Shown here one piece after another: positions 29,776 to 40,884 of a stretch of DNA of 64,000 nucleotides; position 1 is the stretch's first letter, and the number at the start of each line of letters is the position of its first letter. Origin of the DNA: Agapetus fuscipes (lineage: Eukaryota; Arthropoda; Insecta; Trichoptera; Glossosomatidae); contig OX637334.1 in NCBI GenBank assembly GCA_951799405.1, positions 10,416,001-10,480,000 on the forward strand, in the 5' to 3' direction. The position numbers were made by a program, and so were the translations under genes. The notes under the pieces were generated by a model that searched no databases, had not been told where the DNA came from, and saw nothing but the letters and a program-made list of their open reading frames with translations.

Positions 29776-31180
29776 ATTTTCTACAATTAATTGCGAAAAA
29801 GATTTCATGATAAATCCTTTCCGGCGAGGTCAAAACGAAACGTAAACAAAAATGACATTCAAATTTTTAAAATAATAAAGCCTTGTATTTCCTCCAAATT
29901 AGTTTATCAATCTATCTTACGCCGATGATGACCCTTGAACAGATGATTAGTATTCTTACCCCAGGAAAAAAAACGATGCGTTGTCTTGTATGAAGCCGAT
30001 CCGCGAAGTAACAGATTTATTTATGAACGGGGAAAGTGTGACATCTTACTTACAACAGTTACAAGATTGGTGCACAAGAAACCAATCCAATTTTGACCTT
30101 CACCTTAGATTTATTTTAGACCACAGAATATGACCTATAATAACTAATTATAATTAGTTCTTGCATTGAACCGCTTTAAAAGCTTACATATGTGAACACT
30201 TAGAACGTTCATCTGGTTGGGGAATTGAGTCGAACACCTTCCAGGCTTCCTGCTGTCACGATGATCTCAAGTACTTATATCCAGCGTATTGCGTACGATG
30301 TGATGTGACCAAAGTCCTGAAGGATTTGACGTGACAAAGGTCAATGATCCATGAATCCTCGTGTCTAAATGTAGAACCGACACAAGAGAACCGGGCATAA
30401 CTTAAACGTCACCCAATCGGTTCATTAGGGAAATCGCAAATTAATATTTTGTTGCTGGTTGCTACGGATTTACCTAGATCTGTGACGACATCCAAGCGAG
30501 AGATATTCAACGATTGGAATTTGGAAGCATTCAAGAAAGCATTAAAAGCCCATTGTTTTACAGACACTCAAAGTGCCCTTGGAGTGACAAAGATCACGAA
30601 ACGACGCTGTATTCAATACCTAAACCATCATCATAATTTGTCCGACTCCAGTACAAGATAGATGCATTTCAATATGACGCACTGAATTACGAGAAATCCC
30701 AATATTTTTGGCCATCTGCTCTTAGTCACATAAAATTTTGGGGCGGACATTTTTTCGCGGTGTTTGCTTGAAGAGCGTGACGGAACGATTGTTGCAGAGT
30801 CCAGCTCACCAAGTTGCAGCCATTCCCAATGATTGTCAATTATTATTTGCGAGTCAAACTGATTGGTCAAAAGTCGCCGCTCGCAGAAGGAATGCATCTC
30901 CATTTACATAACACGAGTAGGATTGTATTGAGAGAGTTTAATAAGGTATCGCCTCAAAATTGAAATGCTTTGGATACCGACTCTATGAATGCATGTGTAA
31001 ATTTACTTCAACAACAAACATTTACCTATCTACAAAACCAGGACTTAAAGTTTGTATAAGATCCCGGCAGTACTCAAGTCTTGGCTTTCACATGGCATTA
31101 CTTTATTCAACCATAAATATGAAATTCTTTAAGATGTTAACCGTTTAATTCCCAACAATATTTTATTAAATTAAAAAAAG
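29776..31180. other. Unassigned
   Basis: No gene is supported. A patch near 30,568-30,605 (GCCCTTGGAGTGACAAAGAT) resembles a patch at 13,169 next to SINE C. The rest is unremarkable AT-rich sequence. Confidence 0.35.
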
Positions 31181-31227
31181 GAAAATAAACTCTGTTTTAT
31201 TCTACTAATTTCACAGAGTTTATTTTC
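31181..31227. repeat. Hairpin, 15-bp perfect stem
   Basis: GAAAATAAACTCTGT at 31,181-31,195 and ACAGAGTTTATTTTC at 31,213-31,227 form a perfect inverted repeat with a 17-nt loop. It could be a small MITE core or chance in AT-rich DNA. Confidence 0.7.
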
Positions 31228-32274
31228 ATTTTTTAATTTTAAAATGGAGTTCTACAAAGTTTCCGCTGAAACATTTCATAAATAATTCATATATTATTGT
31301 GATGAAACTTTCATGGCAATACAACAATAAAATGGCAACAGATAAACTGTTTAAATTAAAACTCAATCCTTGAAAATATGGTACATTCTTTATAAATTAG
31401 CACAATACTAAGTTGGTACTTATTGGGGTAAAATAAAGTTTCTGTTTTAGTTTCCACATGATTTGTTGATCGAACGACGTTTTTAATCCGACAACTAAGG
31501 TGCAAGGCAAAGAGAGAGGACGGTTGGTTGTTCCACTACTTGCGTATGCATCAGACAACCTTCAATTGATGCAAGTGAAGATGTTGGACTTAAATTGAAT
31601 GGGAATCAACAATGAGTTATCTAATGCGACTTTTAACGACGCAGCTGTTGACACAAACTCTTGATCTAATGGAATTCCAGTGAATAATATAACAACCCTT
31701 CATATCCTGAAGCTTTTAATATCTTGGAATTGCACTTAGTGATCGAGGAGGCGACTTTGGACTTTTCATGTCTCCAGAGCCCGTCCCCAGAACACATGAC
31801 ACGCACACATCGAAGCTTATGATATGCTAATCGGTCAACGTCCCAAGGAAGACCTCCCAAATATGGATCGATAGCTGGACATCCTCATCTCATGATTCAT
31901 GAGCCTATAACAAGTTTTTTTGTAAGTATGCCGATCAAAAGACCTAAGTCATCGAAAATAAAAAAGATGGATTGTAGCAGAAGTAGATAATATCAATGGA
32001 TTGGAATAAATATATCAACATAATACAGTCAACACAAATGGTCTGCTTCAGGATAAATTTGAGTATCTTGCAGGAGCTATGAGGCACGTTCCCAAAGTCA
32101 GTCTTCCAGTTCTTTGGTCTCACATAGTACCTTGAAAGGCTTGTGATAACTAAAAATCCTGGAAGCTCAAAGAATTAAACGTAGATCTTCAATTTGATGG
32201 ATTGGTCGAGTGGGTGAAAGAGATCACGACTTTCTTTTGCAAGAGATTTTTAATGGGCTTATTTTACCATAGTT
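31228..32274. other. Unassigned
   Basis: No supported gene or recognised repeat is seen. Confidence 0.4.
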
Positions 32275-32355
32275 CAAACTCGGTAGTTTCGACACTGCAG
32301 AGGTTCTTGCAGCCCCTATCTAAATGACAACAGAGCTACAGTTACAGTTATGGTA
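32275..32355 (+). pseudogene. LINE 3' end fragment, second subfamily
   Basis: CTGCAGAGGTTCTTGCAGCC and AGCTACAGTTACAGTTATGG match the end of the remnant at 23,640-23,690. Confidence 0.5.
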
Positions 32356-32937
32356 AAAGATCTTTTGAGGCCTTTCGAGGAATACAAAAGAAGGGTCAAA
32401 ATCCCTATTATTGAATCAACCTACATGGACAAATGGATAAACAAAAATGCGTTCATTGACTTCAAACCAATGCCAAAATTATACGCATTCGGCAATTTCT
32501 CCTTGAACTTTGAATGCAGAGATGCGTAAAACATGAAACAAGGCTTTACCTTGGGGCTTGGACAGGATTTGACAGTTAAACAAAATGAATTGCCAGGCAT
32601 GTTTGCAGCGACTTTCTGATGAGGTGATTTGTGTATTTCAGCGACCACTGCAGTGTTAAGGCTTTACTGTTCACCATTTGTACACCTGTGTGTTTTTTTA
32701 ATGTCATTCAAACCAGTAGAGATGGTCTTTTAAACAATAATCACTTGAAAATTCTCAAAAAAATCTATTTCATTATTTGATGAGCGCATAAATTTTGACA
32801 AAACCTATAAAATATTAGGGCTATCCCATTGAATAAAATATGTGTGATTTTTTTTTCTTACATTTTGAGATAGCTTATTATTTATCTAACTGTGATACCT
32901 ATTCTATGAGACAGTTTCATGACTTCTTTATAATAAT
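32356..32937. other. Unassigned
   Basis: No supported gene or recognised repeat is seen. Confidence 0.4.
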
Positions 32938-33945
32938 AATAATCTATAATCTAAGTTGCAAAGATATATTCATTTAAAGCTCTCAGATGTATGCCCACAA
33001 ACCAACAAGTGTAGTTCGCGCTTACAAATGCTGAATGTGTACTTACAAATAAAATCCAAACCTCAAATGAACATAAGCCCCACAACTTTTGCCGACCTTC
33101 CCTGAAACAGGGGTGACATTGGCAAAGTGAACCATTTTTTACAGTATGGGTGGTCAGCCTCATACCAACCTATAATTCAAGGAATATGAATAATAAATTA
33201 CATTTAAATATAAAAAAGAACAAAACCTTACAAAGAAATCTATACAAAAAAAGTCAAAAATTTCCTATGCAAAAAATGTAGCAAATGAATACACCAACAT
33301 TAGAAATCAACATTGCAGATTAGCCGCCACTTCTTCCTGTCCTTGCATACTTCTTTCATTTCATCCAGAGTCATAACCTTTTTCATACAAGTCCTCCTTT
33401 TATTATGACTCTGGATATCCCATTCATTCGCTATTTCAGAGATTTGATCCTTCCATACTTTTCTCGGTCTTCCTCTACCACGACATCCATCTATTCTAGC
33501 AACATATACTTTCTTCGTCAATCTTTCATCACTCATTCTCTCCAAGTGCCCGAACCATCTTAACATACTTCTTTTAATCTTCACTTTCACACTTTCCCTT
33601 ACACCACATTCTTCTCTTACAAAATCATTCCTCACCCTGTCACTTCGTTTTTTCCCAATCATACTTCTTAGATAGTCCATTTCTACTGTATGGACTTTAC
33701 TAATTTCCCTTTCACTCACCGTCCAGGCTTCACTTCCATACATCAAGGTTGGCACTAGTATACCACCGTGCACCGCCAATCTAACATTTTTTGAGAGATT
33801 TTGGTTCCTGGCGATGCAAGCGGTTGCACCCAGTACACACCTGCCTTTCATTATTCTTCTTTCAAATTCACCGGCCATTCTTCCATCTTTTTCAAACTTA
33901 CATCCCAAATATACAAACTCATTTACAACATCAACATTCTTCTTT
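32938..33945 (-). mobile_element. LINE 3' end: C-terminal domain plus unit A
   Basis: On the minus strand an open frame (stop at 33,300) runs from about 33,945 and encodes the domain after the reverse transcriptase. It carries EFVYLGCKFEKDGRM, LMYGSEAWTV, RSMLRWFGHLERM, GRGRPRKVWKDQIS and KDRKKWRLICNV. About 110 nt of AT-rich sequence then leads into unit A at 33,188-32,938. The polymerase core is missing, so the copy is 5' truncated, but the remaining ~200 codons are unbroken, which suggests a fairly young insertion. Confidence 0.85.
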
Positions 33946-34780
33946 ACTTGATAATAATACCGAAGACAGAAAACGTTTACTTTTTTACATAAAAAATCGC
34001 GAAAATTAACAGTGTTACGGCTAAAGAAAAAAACCTCTTTGAAATAATAAAGACATAAATTTGAAAAAAAAAATTCAGTCGCTTTTGCGTTTAAAATTCC
34101 ACCGTCTCTCCCATCTCTACAGAACCAGCGGTGGAATCCATTTTGATTTAATATTCAAATCACAATGGCGGACTAAAAACCGCACAGATGTCACGTACTG
34201 TCAAACACGATGTACGTTCCATTTAAAGCTTTTTTTCTAAACCAATTCGACAGAAGCGCTCAGAAAAAAACGCAACTCGTAACAGATTTTTTTCTGTTTC
34301 TTTTTGAACTGACGATTCACAAAACTATGTCCACTCTTTTTAAAGCAAGATGAATCACTTTAAATTTTTGACTGTTCACAAGAAGTTAGTGAACAGTTCA
34401 TGAATGACTCCATAATGGGTTTATCAACTGTCATTTTGACAGTGTAGTAATAATTAACTGACTTTGGATCTTATGTATTCTTACCCACTGAACACGCTGT
34501 GATTCTACGAGCTACCGATAATAAAATCCTACTTTGAGGCAAGTATGACACATCAAACAAATTCGTCCATGTACTTGAACATAATAAAACAATAAGAACC
34601 TGTCCTCCTGTGCCTTCATATTATAGAAAAGCCAGTAAATTAGAATGGACAGTGGTGTTTTTGCTCTTATAAACGACTAAAATATAGCATGTATTTTTTC
34701 CAACTAAATAACACAATACAGTATCACAAATTTATTTTATAAAAAAATCATATTATCCCTGTATACCTACTACTAACCGC
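33946..34780. other. Unassigned
   Basis: AT-rich sequence. Nothing is supported. Confidence 0.4.
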
Positions 34781-34881
34781 TTTCGACTTAGAGACATTCT
34801 CATCTGTTTTTTTAGCTTAATCTAGAATCTTCACCACAAGATGGCGTCATGATTATAAAAAGAGATCAGTCATGTGTAGCT

Positions 34882-35370
34882 GTACCCCAAGTATACAACA
34901 TAAGGTTTAAACTCATCCATAGCATAATATATTAAAACAATAACACCACTCCTAGTGAGCGTTTTAGTTACAATACATTTTTGGTAAAATGGTTGAGTTT
35001 ACACGAAAAGTCTTATAAAAGGGGTACAGCACCCCGTGTATACAACATTGCGTCGATTCCCCACGTTTGCGTAAATCGTAAAAAGGATTAAAACTAAATA
35101 AGTCACTAGAAGTGCTGTCATGTATTTCATACATTCTTATTTTACGCGATCGAGGGGAGCTTATGTAAATCTGTATACTCGGGGTACTGATCACAGCTAA
35201 TTGCACATTTTTACACAGAACGCTGAGTATCAACTTGCAACGTAACGGAAGTGAGAATTCTAAATCTTTTATCAAAGTTGTAGTGGCGCTATCCCTTTTT
35301 CATACAAAATTAGGGATGCTAAATTATAACTTTACGTCGTTAAAGTGATTGCAAGTTTATACTCGGGGTA
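34882..35370. repeat. Four copies of a GTACCCCNAGTATAC-like motif in two orientations
   Basis: GTACCCCAAGTATAC (34,882), GCACCCCGTGTATAC (35,029), GTATACTCGGGGTAC (35,173) and TTTATACTCGGGGTA (35,356) pair as two forward and two reverse copies. This could be a foldback element or a cluster of sites. The rest of the segment is not recognised. Confidence 0.55.
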
Positions 35371-36199
35371 GAGATGCTTCTAGAGTTGCTAATTAATTCC
35401 CAGAAGATGTTTTAAGGCGATGACGCAGGAATTCCGCCATTAATCTCGCGTGACTCTAATTTGAAAATGTCAAACTCTGAGTTAAACAATGGACGACAGT
35501 TTTACTGAGAAAATGTTAGGTGAGGTCTATTTTTACTTGCACTTAAAACTGTCAATCATACGAAAGAAGTTCGCCCAACATAGTGCGCAGTTGCAAGCCT
35601 TTCTAGGGAAATATACATATAATAATATGATCTATGTAAAGAACATGGAAGGATATCTTCGGATATTATTTTTACGTTTTAAAAAATATTTTTCTTAAAT
35701 TTTACGTTCTTAGTATAAGAATGGCATTAATAATAAAAACAAGGTTGTTCATTAAATATGTAGGAATAAAATGTATTCCAAATTATACCGCAAAAACTTA
35801 AAATTTATCTCATTTTTTACTAAAGACACGAACTGACATGTTTCGTATATATTTTAAATTTGGTATGTATAGAAAATGACTTTATTTTTGATAAAGTAAT
35901 TATTCTATCTATAATATGAGTATATAATAAAACATATTTTGGGATTCAATTTATTGAATACATTTATGAAAATAGTTTACAATTAATATATTTTTTGAAA
36001 ATAGTTGAAAATAGTTTTTCAATCATTCTTCATAACTATTAACATTATCAAAAAAAGTTGTGTTAAACATGCAAAGACAACTAAATTTGTTGATACCGGA
36101 ATGTTATCAAAATGAAGAGTTTTACTTGACTTTATCCGGAAAGAATTGTAAATTTTTCGTTAACTTGAAAAACTCAACAGAACAAGTAACAAGTCAAGT
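35371..36199. other. Unassigned AT-rich stretch
   Basis: No supported gene. A short frame at 35,489-35,698 (+) has no recognisable motif. Confidence 0.4.
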
Positions 36200-36345
36200 C
36201 GACCTCTGTAATCTAAGTTACGAAGTTTTCTTTTTTAGGATTTTTTTTCAGCTCTTGCCTCTTTTCCCTGAAACAGGGGTTACATTGCCTGAACATATTT
36301 TTTACAGTACGGGTGGTCAGTCCCATACAATAAGCAAATTAATCA
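36200..36345 (-). mobile_element. Unit A with internal deletion
   Basis: TCTGTAATCTAAGTTACGAA, then CCTGAAACAGGGGTTACATT, then TACAGTACGGGTGGTCAG. The segment between the tail and the centre is missing. Confidence 0.7.
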
Positions 36346-36674
36346 AAGATCTCATAAAAACGTCTCAAGTCAATTGAATCAAAAGCGCGATCAAAGCAGT
36401 AAATTCCGGATGAAATTTATTTATATTTAATTGAAGATGATAAATTTTAATTCCGACTGGTGATGATGATGGTGACTGCGAGTGACGTCACTGCTCAGCC
36501 GATGCCAGCCAGTCTGGCGAGTCGACTCGACACATATAGGTACAAACGTATTTATGTATAGACGTACACATACATATTAGTGCATACCAACACACAACGA
36601 TAGCGATCTGGTATACGCTCTATACATATAAAACGAAGGACGTTCAGATTAGCAACGCAAAAAAAAACGCAAAA
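36346..36674. other. Unassigned, with a CRE-like palindrome
   Basis: GAGTGACGTCACTG lies near 36,480, and a TATAAAA-containing segment near 36,629. There is no transcript evidence. Nothing coding is seen. Confidence 0.3.
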
Positions 36675-36999
36675 CGCAACTAAGCTACACATATAGTGTA
36701 ACTTCTTGCCGCGTTATCCCCGAAGGGGTCGCATGTGGCGAGTTGAACCTATTTATTTTTACAGGTAAGGGGGCCGGCCTTACGCCAACCACTTCAGTTG
36801 AAGTGGGGGTTTCCCAGCTTCCGAGGGGGCTGGTACTTATTTCTTGTGAAGGCTGAGTAAACCTTGCCGGTATTTTTATTATGGGGTTTGAAATAAACAC
36901 CGAAATAGGAAATCATTTCTGACACCCTCCTCGGTGGGACTCGAACCCGAGCTCACGGGGTAGAATGCAAGCACTCTACCAACTGAGCTATCGACCGGA
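36675..36999 (-). mobile_element. SINE family B, full length
   Basis: The minus-strand head reads CGATAGCTCAGTTGGTAGAG and continues to a B-box-like GGGTTCGAGTCCC. The body follows with ATGATTTCC, the GCCGGCCCCCTTACC block and the 3' end TTACACTATATGTGTAGCTT. Length is about 325 bp. Both internal RNA polymerase III promoter boxes are recognisable. Confidence 0.9.
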
Positions 37000-37117
37000 C
37001 AGCAGATTTTCTATATATCAGCATTTTTTTTTTCAAAAATAGTCGGAGTGAAACAGCCGTGTTATAATCAAGTTGTGTTATTTAATTTTCTTCATTTTGT
37101 TACATTTTTTATCTCAG

Positions 37118-37340
37118 GAGAAGAGAAAGGCCGAGAAAAGTGTGGCTCTATCACATAGGTGGAATTGTGAAAGAAAGAGATTGTTCAGTCGATAGCACTG
37201 TTGGTAGAGTGCTTGCATTCCAAACAAAACGAGTAAGACGATGGATTTGCGCACTGATTCCAGGACGTGGGCAAGGGTCATGCCACCCAGGGTATTATAA
37301 ATGATTGACCGTTTTAGTGTTTTTTCAAACCCAAAATATA
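37118..37340 (+). mobile_element. LINE tail scrap followed by a SINE B head
   Basis: AGAGAAAGGCCGAGAAAAGT near 37,122 matches the GRGRPRKVW region of the LINE tails. From 37,180 a B-type head follows (CGATAGCACTGTTGGTAGAG), with a body trace CAAACCCAAAATATAATACC. Confidence 0.55.
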
Positions 37341-37827
37341 ATACCGGTAAGGTTGACAAGATCTAGGGGTTCTTTCTTTAAAGTATTTATTGATGGGATA
37401 ATACTCACATCAACTTTTGCAAATGATGCACAGTATTTTCTTTAATCATTGATCCAAACCTTACCACCGGGGCAGGTTCAGAAATATCATTTGACAACTT
37501 GTCGAACAAGCGAGCACATTGCCTGTGAAATGACATTGATTTTGTTCAAAATGGTAGAAAAGGTGAAATCGGGCATGACTACTGAGTATTTGCTTCTGCA
37601 CATCAATGCCGGGCTTCAGTTTTCCTCCACTGCGATGGTCTTGTATGTAGATGCAGCAAGTCTCTGGCTTTGTGAGCGTTGGTTCATGAGAATCACCAAC
37701 CTTGCTGACTTAACGAGGAACACCCACAGGCTGACACGATTATACAGAGAGACATAGCAGCAACCAAACACTGCATCTGCTTTAGTTTTTTATTTTTTTT
37801 ACAACTATGTACGCTACATCGTTCCTT
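37341..37827. other. Unassigned
   Basis: A frame at 37,449-37,757 (+) of about 100 codons has no motif I recognise and is probably chance. Confidence 0.3.
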
Positions 37828-37953
37828 GACTTATAGGATGGTATGTGGCTGACCACCCATGCTGTAAAAAATGGTTCGCTTTGCCAATGTCACCCCTTTT
37901 TCAGTAAATCCCCAATGTTGCATATCTTTGCAACTTAGATTAGATTAAATTAG
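37828..37953 (+). mobile_element. Unit A with internal deletion
   Basis: TTGACTTATAGGATGGTATG, CTTTGCCAATGTCACCCC, then directly the 3' end TGCATATCTTTGCAACTTAG and a GATTA-type tail. Confidence 0.8.
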
Positions 37954-38258
37954 AAGCTACACATATCGTGTAACTTATTGCCACGTTCTCCCCAAAGGTG
38001 TCACATGAAGCAAGTGTAAACTATTTATATTAGCAGGGGCTGGCCTTCCGCAAACCACTTCAGTTGAAGGGAGATTTCCCAACTACCGAGGGGGCTGGTA
38101 CTCCATCTGTGAAGGCTTAGGAAACCGTGCCGGTAGTGTATTTTGGGTTTGAAATAATCACCGAAAAGGGAAATCATTCCTGACACCCACGGTGGTATTT
38201 GAACCCAAGCTCTCGGCATGGAATACAAGCACTCTACCAAGTGAACTATAGACCGGGA
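37954..38258 (-). mobile_element. SINE family B, near full length
   Basis: Head at the right end (minus): GTTCACTTGGTAGAGTGCTT, with TTCAAATACC as B-box-like. The body has the GAAGGCTTAGGAAACC and TTCAGTTGAAG blocks, and the 3' end is TTACACGATATGTGTAGCTT. Confidence 0.8.
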
Positions 38259-38579
38259 TCAGATTAATAAACTTAGCACAAACTCCCAGACAAAAAGATG
38301 TGACATTCCACGGCCGGGTTCCGGGGTAAAGGAAAAATAACATTTTGTCATCGAGTTCCGGTCCTGGTGCTTTCGAAAGCTCAGTAGGTAGAATAAATTT
38401 TCTAAAATTTATTTGATAAAGTAGAAAAACATTTAAGTAGAAGTAAGCATCTAGAAACAAAAAAACATATTACAAGTCCTTATGAAGTTGAAATATAAGA
38501 GAGTATAGGAAAAAGTAGCTCTTGATAGATAAAGGTAACCTTTGATAGTAAAAAGATCTTCATAGAAAATTAAATGAGA
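38259..38579. other. Unassigned, with small SINE D and B scraps
   Basis: GTGACATTCCACGGCCGGGT near 38,301 resembles the D body end. Nothing coding is seen. Confidence 0.3.
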
Positions 38580-38830
38580 GTTCCTTGACTTATAGGTTGG
38601 GATGAGGCTGACCACCCATACTGTACAAAATGTTTCACTCTGCCAATATCACCCCTGTTTCAGGGAAGGTCAGCCAGAGTTGCAGGGCTTATGTTCATTT
38701 GAGATTGGGTTTTTATGTTGAAAGTCTTCATGCGGCATATGTAAGCTCGATCTTATATGTGTCTGCTTATGGGAATACATTTAATATGAAACTTAAATGT
38801 AGAATATCTTTGCAACTTAGATTATGGATC
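38580..38830 (+). mobile_element. Unit A, full length
   Basis: It starts TTCCTTGACTTATAGGTTGG and runs through CCCCTGTTTCAGGGAAGGTC and GCGGCATATGTAAGC to ATCTTTGCAACTTAGATTAT. Confidence 0.9.
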
Positions 38831-38837
38831 ATAGTGT

Positions 38838-39235
38838 AACAGTTGTAATTGGGTAATTATTAATTAATAATTCATTAAAATAAACAATAATGAATTCGAC
38901 TTCTCCAAGGAAGAAGGCAGTAAATCCAAAATTGAGGTTTTTGACTTATTTCCATTTCTGAAGGTAACAAATTATTATCTTCATTCCAAGATGACAGCCG
39001 TGTCTCTATCTCTTTTAAATTCGTTAATTAATGAAAGAAAAAAATAGTTTAGGCATTGTTCTCCATGGAATAAATAACATTCAATTGGCTTTGCTGCAAA
39101 ACTATCTTTTTTGACTTAGTGCTGTCTTCCTTGGAGCAGTTGAATTATTAATTGATGATATTGATACCTGTTTCTGGCCAGGCTGAATAGGTTGGTGAAT
39201 TGCATACTGCTTCACAAATCTATTTTTTTTTTAAA
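38838..39235 (+). mobile_element. SINE family E interrupted by a foldback element
   Basis: E sequence (GGGTAATTATTAATTAATAA) at 38,850-38,896 resumes at 39,141 with TGAATTATTAATTGATG, then TACCTGTTTCTGGCCAGGCT and AATAGGTTGGTGAATTGCAT. The tRNA-like head is missing. The interruption is the element at 38,897-39,140. Confidence 0.75.
38897..39140. mobile_element. Foldback or MITE nested in SINE E, TGAATT duplication
   Basis: The left end CTTCTCCAAGGAAGAAGGCA and the right end GCTGTCTTCCTTGGAGCAGT are inverted copies. TGAATT flanks both ends (38,891-38,896 and 39,141-39,146). Length is 244 bp and it is non-coding. Confidence 0.7.
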
Positions 39236-39764
39236 TAGTCACCAATAAAATAATCTGAGATGTATTGATATATTTTTTTTAATTGAATATTGCGATAGCG
39301 TGGTTACTTCACTGGCGTCACCAACCACTGTGAATGGAACATTTTGGTATTCAGTGTGCGCGCATCGGGCACAGGTGCTGCAGCATTGTCACGTCACAGA
39401 TCCTGTGAAGATGCCGGTGTGGAAGGAGGGAAGGAGGAGGCCTGCGAGGGAAGACAGTCATTCCAGAAGCTTCCATACAACGAGAAGATGGATACGAACA
39501 ACGGGATCTTTAAATTTCGAGATGGGCTACTCAAATACACTGTTTACATTACAGTTCAGTGGCCAGTGGATAAAACACTGCGTAAATTCCCCTCTATCGC
39601 GTAAATAGAACAATGCATGGATGAGTTAAAAGCACCTCTTGTGGGTAATTTAGTTTTCAATTGAGGGGATTTTTTTTTATTAACATTAATTTTTAGAAAC
39701 AGGTATCAACAGGTATTACTGTTTATCCATTTGTTTATGTCAAAAACGTTATTTGTTGTGTATA
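39236..39764. other. Unassigned
   Basis: A GC-richer patch near 39,300-39,600 carries overlapping frames of about 100 codons without recognised motifs. Coding status is unsupported. Confidence 0.3.
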
Positions 39765-40012
39765 TTCCTTGACTTATAGGTTGATATGCGGCTGACCACA
39801 CATGCTGTAGAAAATGGTTCACTTTGCCAATGTCACCCCTTTTTAAGGGAAGGTCGGCAGCAGTAGTTGCAGCGTGTATGTCCATTTGAGATTTGGTTTT
39901 TATGTTGTAGGTTCACATGCGGCATGCTCAAGCGCGAACTTGTACGTGTCTGCTTGTGAGAATGCATGTAATGTGAATCCCCAATGTTACATATCTTTAC
40001 AACTTAGATTAG
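39765..40012 (+). mobile_element. Unit A, full length
   Basis: TTCCTTGACTTATAGGTTGA at the 5' end, GTTCACATGCGGCATGC in the middle, ATCTTTACAACTTAGATTAG at the 3' end. Confidence 0.9.
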
Positions 40013-40015
40013 AGT

Positions 40016-40135
40016 GTCGATAGGACACGGTGCAGGAGGGTTTTGAACTTGCGCTTGTTTCAATGAGGCAAATTTGAGTGCCAACGACTTATCCGCTCGA
40101 CCATACCAGCTACAACGTCAACACAGTTTGCGCGA
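40016..40135 (-). mobile_element. tRNA-like head of type II form
   Basis: The minus strand reads GTATGGTCGAGCGGATAAGT as an A-box-like region and CAAGTTCAAAACCC as a B-box-like region, about 45 nt apart as in tRNAs with a long variable arm. The acceptor stem does not close well by eye, so I call a SINE head or degenerate tRNA. Confidence 0.45.
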
Positions 40136-40154
40136 TGTTTTATAGTAGGGTACG

Positions 40155-40300
40155 CAACGAAATTAAGCTGCGCATAAAGTGCAACTTCTTACCGCGTTTT
40201 CCTCGAAGGAGTCGCATTTGGCGTGTGAAACCTATTTATTTATACAGGTAACGTAGTCGGCATAACGCCAACCACTTCACTCTTAAAATTCCCAATTCAA
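40155..40300 (-). mobile_element. SINE family B, 3' half
   Basis: AAGCTGCGCATAAAGTGCAA, TCGAAGGAGTCGCATTTGGC and ACGCCAACCACTTCACT match B. The head is missing. A shorter scrap (AAGCTGCATATATAAAGCAA) lies at 40,727. Confidence 0.65.
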
Positions 40301-40479
40301 AAGAAAATTCTAAAAAGTATTTCTACCCAAGTAGGGGTGAACAATTAATCTCTACCTTTATCAATGACTGTAAAGTGTAGATCAATTAAAATGCTGGAGA
40401 AATTGACGCTGAATTGCTACGATCAATCCTACAATAGGCTCTTAAAGGGGTAATTCACGTAACAACAGCCTAATGGATA

Positions 40480-40585
40480 TGAATGCACTTGAATAGATAT
40501 GCAAGGATAGGAAAAAACGGAAACAACAGTGATTCTGGCCACCTGTAGTGAAATGGCGACAGAATTACTATAACAGTTACAAAAA
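40480..40585 (+). pseudogene. LINE 3' end fragment, second subfamily
   Basis: ATGGATATGAATGCACTTGA, GCAAGGATAGGAAAAAACGG and TTCTGGCCACC match the 23.6-kb remnant. Confidence 0.55.
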
Positions 40586-40884
40586 TCTAAAGGTTGACAT
40601 TTTACAACCGTGTTTTGTCAAGTTCAGAAGGTTTTTAGTTAAGAGACATCTAAGAATGGTAAGACGCCAAACCTGAAAAATATTTCACTTCATGAATTTC
40701 TTTTAACAACTGTAATCTCGCAACTAAGCTGCATATATAAAGCAACTTCTTTAGGCGAATATTCTATTACACTGTCTCTGTCCCCTTTTTTTCTCAATCA
40801 CTCATCGTCCTTTTTTTCTAGATGCCCAAACTATTTGACTGTAGATTTTAAATTATGATAACGGTCGTTAGACGTTTTGGATTG

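Noticed and set aside
36930..36999. tRNA gene-like sequences with GATAGCTCAGTTGGTAGAG and GGTTCGAATCCC
   Set aside because: The same head occurs in several copies, each followed by the same SINE B body, so these are SINE promoters rather than tRNA genes.
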